From positions 1,116,001 to 1,180,000 of the forward strand of contig VNWV01000008.1 in the NCBI GenBank assembly GCA_009801085.1: a stretch of 64,000 bases of DNA, written 5' to 3'. Origin of the DNA: Lasiodiplodia sp. COLG20 (lineage: Eukaryota; Ascomycota; Dothideomycetes; Botryosphaeriales; Botryosphaeriaceae). The notes under the pieces are model-generated. The model did not search any database. It saw only the letters and a program-made list of their open reading frames with translations, and was not told the DNA's origin. Every line of letters starts with the position of its first letter. The first letter of the stretch is position 1. Positions 54,491 to 64,000 of this stretch are shown piece after piece. A program made the translations under genes and the position numbers.

Positions 54491-56161
54491 TTGGTTCGTC
54501 GACTCTTACTGCTGCTGTTCAGATTCCCCCCACATTCACACCATTCACCTTGGGATACGTAGCGTATTCGCCGAAGATGAGAGGTGAGATTTGGAAAAAA
54601 AAAAAAAAAAAAAAAAAAACACCAAGGGGAAAAGAAGACCAAAAGGTATGGTTGCATTGATGTAGGTCATGGACGACTGGGATTTCTTTTATGCAGTCTA
54701 TGTCGTCATGGATCTGCAATTTCCTTATATAGCCTCTGATGTCCCGTAAATCTGGTCACTTTAATTCCAGAAGGGACAAAGACGTAAGGCCATTTGACAG
54801 AAAGAAGTAGGTAGATAATTCACAGTTCTGCCTACCATTTGATGCTCATGTCTTAGCCTGAGAATGCGGACACGCATCTCTTATACTCTCGCGTGTTTAC
54901 TTCATGAAGTTACATTCCCATTCACACGAGAACTCCGGATCCCTCCGCATACCCTCGTCCACCCATGATGCATACAGTCCCATCTCGCAGCCGATGGCTA
55001 GCGTGGATTTGCTTTTTGCTCATGTCATGAGCATTTGATGCTATCGTCCGGACGTATATGTAGAGTTTTTTTTTTTAATTTTACATTCTTGTCCGGACGA
55101 CAGCTTCAGCTACACACACACGTTATTTTTCGGAGAAAGAGCTGAGGCATAGCTGCGCCTGGGGCCTTACTTTGCTTCATTCTAGCTGCTGGCTGCAAAC
55201 TGGCACCTCGACGCTCTCTCTACGATCTACGCTGGCACCTGCGCCTACACCATCAAGCCCCCAACCACCATCATATCCACCCCCCAAAGCGACAACAGTC
55301 TGCATGTTCCGTCCAATCAAAGAAAGGCATGCAGGGCTTACGGTACGAAAGATCCGAGAAGCGATGAAGTCCCATTAAAACCCCGCATGATCTGAGACAA
55401 GGGTAAGTACTTCACTAAGCAGTGTATAGAAATACGTGCCGAGGGCGGAAAAAAATATAAGAAAACAAGAAAAGTTCACATCCTACAAGCGCACAACATA
55501 CGTAATTCCCTCATCGCAGCAATATGGGCAGCTGCTAGCTCGTCTTCCGCCAAGAGCCAAGATGATTGTCCCGAAATGCGCGTGTGGAGAAGAGTGGAAG
55601 GGCGGACGTACGTAATCTTCGGCTTATCTTTTTCCCCCATCTGCTGTTCACTCAGGTACCTGACCTGCCATATCCCTTTCTTCTCGGGTAGTGACGTAGG
55701 ACTTGGCTGTTAGTCATGCTCAGCCACCGCGGGGTTGTGGGTGGCTGTCGGGAATGGAGATACATCACGGTTGCATGGAGACTGGATCGTCGGGATGGTC
55801 ATATTGCGGTGGTAAACAGCAAGCATTTCTAGGCTATAAACTCTGCTAAAAAGGGTCGTCATCCGCCATAAACACCGCCTTTTTGCAGCCGTGTCCTTGC
55901 TCGCCTACCACACGCACGCGAAATGATTAACGCACGCTTGTCCTCTGCCACCTCCACCAGTGTAAAACAAACCACCCAAAGTTCTTGACCGCCATTTTGG
56001 TAAGAGATGTAGAGCACGCACGAGGGAGAAGGCGTAGCCAAGGCCGAGCGAGATTATCGTCCGGAGGCATGCCGTCGTCATGAATTCCGTTGCACCCGAG
56101 TGTTCGCTGTAGCAGCCAATCAGTACATGTCGTTTCACTCGGCAGGGCTGCACAACACACC
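54491..56161. other. 1.7-kb stretch with element copy 5
   Basis: No supported gene. It contains a 24-base A run near 54596-54619 and the fold-back element at 54975-55205. The actin 3' UTR is expected near the right end. Confidence 0.5.
54975..55205. mobile_element. Fold-back MITE-like element, copy 5
   Basis: TA precedes CAGTCCCATCTCGCAGCCG. The inner inverted pair is GATGCTATCGTCCGGACG and GTCCGGACGACAGCTTCAG around a T-rich loop. The right arm matches copy 2 (AGGCATAG block) and ends in CTGGCTGCA. The right boundary is approximate. Confidence 0.75.
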
Positions 56162-57789
<1,628 letters not shown>

Positions 57790-58860
57790 TGTGACTGATT
57801 AAGAGGATGTAGAGAGGAAAGGTGAGGGAGTTGGTTGAGAATTAAATGCGAAGAGGCGCGGCGTAGGCGGAGGGCAGCAGATGGCGGACTGCTGGATGAA
57901 GGTCGGGGGATGGATGTCGTTGACGTGGAGTTGAAGGGAAGAGCGGTCTCACGGGCAGGACAGCTGGGCACAGGTTCTGTGCGGGAGGCGAGGCCGTGCT
58001 AAATAAGCGGATACCCAACGTGCATTCCACTTCAGGGGACGGCGAACTGGCCTGCACGCTGCAGCTGTAATCACCACGACGCGCTCTGATTGACTGATGG
58101 GCTGCCTGCACTGCATACACCACGCCGTCGTCTTTATACTCGCCGTCCGCAAGGCAGCACAATTCCTGCGACGCTGCGTCCACGCGTCGTGCCCGCCACC
58201 GCTGACAACGCGCTCTTGGCAGCTGGCAGCAAGCCCAGGCAGCCCTTTGCTTACCGCCCGCAGCTCCCGCCCACCGCCTACGGCTCACTGCGCGATACCC
58301 ACTGCTTGCCCCAGCCCGCAATTCCAGAAGCCGCCAAGAATAGCTCGCAGCCCCTTTCCGCCGCGAGCACGACTCCCCCAAGCTCCTGATTGACGCGCGC
58401 CGGCCCATCGTAATTATCACCGGTCACGTGCAAGTGAGGGGCAGCGCTGGCGAGACGGGCGGTAGCAGGGAGCGGACCACCACCGGCGGGACCACCTCCA
58501 GGGGCGGGCTCCGCTGCTTTCCACGGCGCTGCGCTGCTGTCCGCCAGATCGCAGCAACAAGCTCCGCGATATGCTTATCCGCTGGTGCTGTCAGCCATGC
58601 GCGCGGTGCCGCTGTCATGATAGGGCCGCCGGCCTGCCGCCTCTCGTGCGCGCGCCAAAAACGGCCGCCCAGCGTCGGCAGTGCTGTCGAAGCCCGCCGA
58701 AGCCGATCGCTTCTTCCCGCGCCTTCGTCATCGGCAACAATTTTCGCGAGGCGCCTTTGATATAGCTGCTCGCCTGTCCGCCGTGCATTCCTACAACATT
58801 TTTCCCCACGCCGCCGCAATTACCCATACTCTGCCGCAATCTCGATAGATTACCGCCACC
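57790..58860. promoter_or_regulatory. Actin and FES1 divergent upstream region
   Basis: This 1.07-kb gap holds both promoters. A GC-rich block spans about 58.1-58.75 kb. ATTAAATG near 57841 is close to the expected actin leader. No further gene is supported; the open frames here are low-complexity Arg/Ala/Pro. Confidence 0.45.
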
Positions 58861-59558
58861 ATGAACGATCCGCGTCTGAACAATCTCCTGCGATGGGGCG
58901 TCGAGAACTCCGAGGCCACGCGCAGCGACCCCGCGGCTGCCGGTGAACACAAGACCAACTTGACGCCTGAGATGCTGGCTGCGCTGATGGGCGGGCCGTC
59001 CGACGCCGAGCTCATGCGCGAGGCGATGCGGGCGGTCACGTCGGAAGAGACGGACCTGGAGAACAAGCTCACCGCGTTCGACAACTTCGAGCAACTTGTC
59101 GAGCAGATCGACAACGCCAACAACATCGAAGCACTGGGTCTGTGGAAGCCGCTGCTGTCTCAGCTCGAAAGCGAAGAGGCCGAGCTCAGGAGGATGGCCG
59201 CGTGGTGCGTTGGCACGGCCGTGCAGAACAACGTCAAGGCGCAGGAGAAGGTGGGTCTATTTCCCTATCGTATGTACACCGTTTAGGGGCAGTGGCTGAC
59301 GGATGACGACAGCTCCTCGAATACGATGCCATTCCGACGATCGCTAAGCTGGCCGTTGGAGAGCCCAACCAGGCCGCCCGTAAGAAGGCAATCAACGCCC
59401 TGTCTTCCGCCACGAGGAATTTTCAGCCTGGCCTTGATGTCGCTATACAACACCTGCCCGATTCATACCATGGCGGAAAGAAGTTGGACGCCACGTCCAT
59501 GGACGATGTCGACTCTATAATCGGTAAGCTTCGCGAGGAGAACTCTGCAAAGGCATAG
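58861..59558 (+). CDS. FES1: Hsp70 nucleotide exchange factor FES1, 211 aa
   Basis: The exons are 58861-59250 and 59313-59558. The N-terminus [17 protein letters not shown] and the armadillo-like repeats ([11 protein letters not shown] region seen as [16 protein letters not shown], then [17 protein letters not shown] and [15 protein letters not shown]) are diagnostic of Fes1/HspBP1. It releases ADP from cytosolic Hsp70 (Ssa type) and so completes the chaperone cycle. Length matches the fungal family (about 210). The intron is 62 nt in phase 0 (GTGGGT ... GCTGACGG ... CAG). There are no targeting signals. It converges on the proteasome chaperone gene. Confidence 0.95.
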
Positions 59559-59978
59559 AGCGATCAAAAACATTACACTTGCATGTTTCGGCGTTGGATG
59601 GGAAAACACTCGGGTCCAGATTCGAGGGATCAGCTCCACGGAGAGGGATACGGCGTTCACGGTCAAGACGGGCAAAAGAGCTCATAGATGGATGAGCCAT
59701 GTTATCGGATAGTATCGGGTATCATGCTTCTACGAAGGAATTAACGCGACTCTGCAGAGTCTCTGCTGCCTGATTTTTTTTTTACTTCTCCATGTATCCT
59801 TCTGTGCTTGGCCTTACCGTAAAGATGCCTGTGACCATCAGCCATGCCCCCACATTGAACAGACAAACGTCCGAGGGACTTTACGGGACCATATCTCCTC
59901 CTATTATTGCAAAAGGCATTGTCCATCTCCCGCCGCCACCTTCTCATTTCAGAACTAGTGCCCACAAAATATTCCCCT
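59559..59978. other. Convergent 3' region
   Basis: This 420-bp gap lies between the stops of FES1 and the PAC3-like gene, and includes a T run near 59775-59784. No extra gene is seen. Confidence 0.5.
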
Positions 59979-60554
59979 CTACAAGCACCCCATCACCAAC
60001 CCCACCAAATCCACAAAAGCTTCCCTGCTCATGTCTTTCTTCTCTAACCCCATCCCCACAACAACCAGCCGCTTCTCCTCCGAATCTTTCGTTGCGATTG
60101 TGCTAGCAACCTGTGCTGCTACAAGCTGCCCCGCAGTGTCGCGCTCCGGGATCGTTCCGCCCAGCACCGTTGTCGCTGTCAAATGCGCCATGGGTAGGAG
60201 GTCATTGTTGGGTCCCGGCTCATCATCTTCAAAGGAGGTAGGCGGGGCGGCGTTGGAGAAGGCGTCGGCTGTTGGGTTGTCGAGGGGAACATGAACCTTT
60301 GCGTGAGAAGGTACCGTCAGCAAAAATGCAGTGGAAAACGATATTTCGTCATGAAGCTGGATCGAAAGCGGAGAATAGCACCGCAAAGCTGTTGTTCGTA
60401 CCCAATGCGCCAGCCGTCCACCCTGAGTGATAGTCACCATGATCTTGTCCGCGAACCGCACCACCATGACGTCCGTGTGTACGCCATCTACCTCGCCCGC
60501 GGCGGTGCGCGTGCTGGCCGGAAACGCCTCCGGGGTGATAGGAAAGTCGGGCAT
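59979..60554 (-). CDS. Proteasome assembly chaperone 3-like, 156 aa
   Basis: The exons are 60554-60402 and 60296-59979. The 105-nt intron is a multiple of three without an in-frame stop, but removing it joins GGRLAHW to VHVPLDNP, the expected strand, and it has GTACGA, TGCTGACGG and an AAAG acceptor. The protein resembles PSMG3/Poc3: a central DVMVVRFADKIMVTITQGG strand pair, a middle loop, LVAAQVASTIATKD and a C-terminal helix. PAC3 with PAC4 helps build the alpha ring of the 20S proteasome. Length fits the fungal forms. The assignment rests on remembered patterns and size. It is divergent from ECM16. Confidence 0.68.
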   Translation of the reverse strand: MPDFPITPEAFPASTRTAAGEVDGVHTDVMVVRFADKIMVTITQGGRLAHWVRTTALRCYSPLSIQLHDEISFSTAFLLTVPSHAKVHVPLDNPTADAFSNAAPPTSFEDDEPGPNNDLLPMAHLTATTVLGGTIPERDTAGQLVAAQVASTIATKDSEEKRLVVVGMGLEKKDMSREAFVDLVGLVMGCL

Positions 60555-60948
60555 GCTGGAAAGGTTTTGCTCGTGGCCGGACCGTCTTATCTGCTCGTCG
60601 TCAGGGCAAAAAGTTGTTGGCGTCCTCAGCTAGAATTCTTGCCGCGCCCAAACTCTAACCTTGGAGCTCGCTGGCTGGCGGCGGGCATCGTCGGCGTTTG
60701 GCCGCGGCCAGCCACCGAAGGCGGTGAGTCGAGCTCGGACCACGCATCGCGGGCAGGGAAGTGAGTGAGAAAAAGACGCAGCCAAAGTTCCGCTGGTAAG
60801 TCCGGGGGGAAGCGGCCACCACAACTTGCGGCCCTTCGCGTGCGACCCGACTTTTTTTCCCCAGAGCTTCCTCGCGACAAGAATTATTGTCGGCCACACC
60901 GAACATTCCTTTCGGCCCTGTCCAAGCCCTCGTTGCCGCTCTTTCACC
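60555..60948. promoter_or_regulatory. Divergent promoter, PAC3-like and ECM16
   Basis: The 394-bp gap separates the two starts. No sharp TATA box is visible. The leader before ECM16 has a T run (near 60850) and a Kozak-like TTCACCATGG. Confidence 0.4.
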
Positions 60949-63900
60949 ATGGGCAAATTCGTACCCCGCCAGCGGAAGCACAAGCACCGCGTGCGCGAGG
61001 AGGAAGAGCGCCAGAAAGCCGCCGCCAAGGTCGGCGTCGCATCTACCGACGATGTGAACACGGACGTTATCTTGCCAGCCGGCAAGGCGGAGAAGGAGGA
61101 GAAGAGGAAAAGGATGAGGGAGGAATTGCGCGCGCAGCAGCCGCAGAGCAAGATCAGCAACAAGAAGCAGAAGAGGATGGACAAGTACATTGTAAGTTTG
61201 GGGAGGGCTGGTGGCCTGGGACGCAATTGTGCATATACTGAGCTGTTGCTTCTGGCACTGCATGATGGTTTAACGAGGAGTCGCTGACACCATTTTTGCG
61301 AAATAGGATACCAAGCTCAAGAAGGAGGAAAATCTCGAGCTCATGAAGAAACTTGCTACGCTGAAGACGGACACCAGCCTTTTGCAGAGTTCGAAACAAC
61401 TTAGCCATACCAGCAAATCGAGACGAGAAATCCTTGCCCGGGCCGCACAGGAGAAGGAAGCTGGGATTAATGTCGAGACGAACGAGACCATTCTCAAGGA
61501 CGCATCGAGACCGGAGAAGAAGGACCTGGGATACCATACCGATTCGGACGAAGAGGAAGATGAGCAGGTTGAGGCTACTGGAAAGAAGGCAAGAAACGGA
61601 ACCGGCGTAGCTCCCGAGTCTAAAGAAGAGGAAGTCAAAGATGAGAAACCTGCGGCTCCCGCAGTAGCTTTCGGAAGTGGGCTGAAAAGACCGCTTGAGC
61701 TGGATGAGGATGGAAGACCAGTAATCAAAAAGAGGAAGAGGGCAGCGAAGCCAGCTTTAAAATTCACGGCACCACAACCGGAGCCGGAATGGGAGGGATT
61801 TAGCTCAGAGGGGGGAGATTCTGCTGCTGATGGCGATGGCAGCAGTGCTAGTGGTTGGAGTGCAGTATCGGATGAAGAGGAGGGATCGGAAGAGGAGGAA
61901 GAAGCGGGATCAGATGAGGAGGAGGACGAGGACGAGAGTTCGGATGAGGAAGATTCAGATGAATCTATGGAAGACTCTGATGGCGCGAAGAAGCAGGAGA
62001 AAAAAGAAAGGTCATCGGCGTTCAAAGCCTGGGCAACAGCCGAAAGGAATAAGACGGTCGGATACACCCCCTCGACGAATATCGAAGCACTTCCTCAATT
62101 ATCAGCAAAACCGGCAAATTTCCAACCTCGAGCCCCTGAAGAAGATCCTCTACCACCGGAACTGGCGACGAAGACAGCCACTGATGCCTGGAGGAAAGCG
62201 TACAGCGTAACTGTAGAGCGTCCGGAAGATGTTCAGGATGCGCGTCTGAAGCTTCCTGTTGTGGCCGAGGAACAAAAGATCATGGAAGCAATTCACAATA
62301 ATGACGTTGTTGTGGTCTGGGGAGCGACAGGTAGTGGTAAAACTACTCAGGTGCCCCAGTTCTTGTTCGAAGCCGGATATGGAGATCCGAAGGGACCCAC
62401 TCCTGGCCTAATTGGTGTCACACAACCTCGACGAGTTGCGGCGGTCAGCATGGCCAACCGTGTGGGAGTTGAACTCGGGAATTCCGGCAAAAGAGTTGGC
62501 TACCAGATCCGTTTTGATGCATCGACTGGGGACGATACGGCTATCAAGTTCATGACGGATGGTATCTTGCTCCGCGAGATTGCTCAAGATATCTCCTTGC
62601 CGGGTTACTCTGCCATTGTTATCGATGAAGCACATGAGCGCAGCGTCAACACTGACATCCTCATCGGAATGATGAGCCGCATTGTTGATTTGAGACGCAA
62701 CCTCATGAAGGAAGATCCCAAAGTAAAGCCCCTCAAGCTCATCATCATGTCGGCCACTCTCCGCATTTCCGATTTCACCGAAAACACGCGTCTCTTCAGA
62801 TATGGCTCGCCTCCACTGCTCAAAGCAGAAGGAAGGCAGTACCCGGTCACAGTCCATTTTGCTAGACGGACCAGGATGGACTATGTGGAGGAGGCGTTCC
62901 AGAAGATCAAGCGAGGTCATAGGAAACTGCCTCCTGGTGGAATGCTTGTATTCATGACCGGTCAGAATGAGATCACTACCCTTGCAAAGCGATTGAAGCA
63001 AGCATTCCCCTCGACACAGGGAGCAGATGTCAAGCAGCCTCAGGTTCGTATCTCGGCCGCCGATGCTCCGCTTGAGGCGGAGGATCTTGAAATTGGCGAT
63101 GACAAGAATCCTGACGACTATGACGACGGATCTGATGCGGAATCAGAGATCCATGGTCTCGATGACGATGACGACAAGGAGTTCGATATTGCAGAAGAGG
63201 GCGAGGAGACGCCAACGCTGAAAGTGCACGTACTTCCGCTGTACTCGCAATTGCCCACGAAACAGCAGATGAGAGTCTTTGAAACACCACCAGACGGTTC
63301 ACGGTTGATCGTCCTTGCCACCAACGTTGCGGAAACTAGTTTGACAATTCCTGGGATCAGATATGTTTTTGACTGTGGCAGGTCTAAGGAGAAAAAATAC
63401 GACCAGACTACCGGCGTTCAGAGCTTCGAGATTGGATGGATCAGCAAAGCTAGTGCAGAGCAGCGCGCTGGTCGTGCTGGTCGTACTGGACCGGGTCACT
63501 GCTACAGATTCTACTCGTCTGCTGTGTACGAGAGAGACTTCCAGCAGTATGCGGAGCCGGAAATCCTGCGGACGCCTATCGAGGGTCTGGTCCTCCAGCT
63601 TAAAAGTATGGGAATCCACAAGGTGGTCAATTACCCATTCCCTACAGCTCCGGACCGACAGCAGCTCGCGAAAGCAGAAAAACTGCTACAGTACCTCGGC
63701 GCTATCGACGCTGACGGGAAGATCACCCCTCAAGGTCGACAGCTCTCCGTTTACCCTCTCACTCCCCGCTTTTCACGTATGCTGGTTATTGGTCAGAACC
63801 ATGGTCTGGCTGCATACATCATTGCCCTAGTTTCTGCTCTTGCGGTTCCGGATGTTTTCATTCCGGAGAACATGCTCAATCTTGGGTCGGAAAAAGACGA

Positions 63901-64000
63901 CGAGGACCACATCAGAAGTCATGCAGACAATGTGGAGGAGGATGCAAAGGATAAGCGGCGGAGATCATACAACGCGGCTCATGCCAGCCTATCGTCGCTC
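60949..64000 (+). CDS. ECM16: DEAH-box ribosome biogenesis helicase, partial
   Basis: The exons are 60949-61191 and 61307 to the window edge; 979 residues are visible and the 3' end is missing. Family knowledge: Ecm16/Dhr1 (human DHX37) unwinds U3 snoRNA from pre-rRNA during 40S assembly in the nucleolus. Seen here: a basic N-terminus (FVPRQRKHKHR), a long acidic stretch (residues about 270-350), then the helicase core: motif I GATGSGKTTQ, Ia TQPRRVAA, II DEAH, III SAT, V ATNVAETSLTIPG and VI QRAGRAGRTG. An acidic insert between the RecA domains (DDYDDGSDAESE) is typical of Dhr1. All motifs are intact. The 115-nt intron has a CGCTGACACC branch site. Confidence 0.96.

Noticed and set aside
54457..54719. 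Phe-rich minus-strand frames with apparent membrane helix
   Set aside because: They are translations of the long A/T homopolymer at about 54596-54619.

Overview
The window is nuclear DNA from a filamentous ascomycete (Pezizomycotina). Evidence: short introns (about 38-156 nt) with GTAAGT/GTATGT donors, CTAAC/CTGAC branch sites and CAG/TAG acceptors; fungal-only families (Zn2Cys6 factor, HET domain, AA9 lytic polysaccharide monooxygenase, fructosyl amino acid oxidase, DUF2011-like protein); and a six-exon actin gene. Dothideomycetes is my guess from general look and GC content; the sequence does not prove it. All exon models were assembled by hand from splice signals and frame continuity, and each reported model has a total length divisible by three.

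Layout. (1) 1-2.4 kb: a degenerate tandem series of donor-like sites with a repeated motif and no clear protein. (2) 2.6-15.5 kb: a cluster of small multi-exon genes. Seven of them (222, 108, 116, 172, 171, 100 and 90 aa) carry a phase-1 intron after a short hydrophobic motif, followed by a strand-rich core and a C-terminal amphipathic helix. Their primary sequences are very divergent. I read them as one undescribed, rapidly diverging local family. Two unrelated-looking small genes sit among them. (3) 15.9-25.4 kb: a DUF2011-like basic protein, an orphan 583-aa protein, a Zn2Cys6 regulator divergent from a fructosyl amino acid oxidase, and a small glycine-rich membrane protein. (4) 26.5-29.7 kb: three adjacent genes with cysteine/histidine zinc-knuckle-like motifs, each with a phase-2 intron just before the first CxxC; two also share 5' UTR intron ends. 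(5) 30.2-32.9 kb: a HET-domain gene broken by one in-frame stop, then a coiled-coil gene. (6) 32.9-41.3 kb: gene-poor, with a secreted AA9 enzyme and decayed coding traces. (7) 41.3-49.3 kb: an SDR-like protein divergent from AIM32, a Cyc2-like flavoprotein, a DHA2-type MFS transporter and an F-box protein. (8) 50.8-54.5 kb: a coiled-coil protein divergent from an HSPA12-type Hsp70-like ATPase. (9) 56.2-64 kb: a conserved housekeeping block: actin, FES1 (Hsp70 nucleotide exchange factor), a proteasome assembly chaperone 3-like protein, and the first 979 residues of the DEAH-box ribosome biogenesis helicase ECM16/DHR1, which runs off the window.

Between 33.5 and 55.2 kb lie five copies of a 215-235 bp fold-back element with long terminal inverted repeats, apparently inserted at TA. 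It has the form of a non-autonomous MITE.

The right half is ordinary core genome. The left half is accessory-like: small divergent paralogues, broken genes and long gene-free stretches. The two small-gene families and the fold-back element are the parts most likely to be new.
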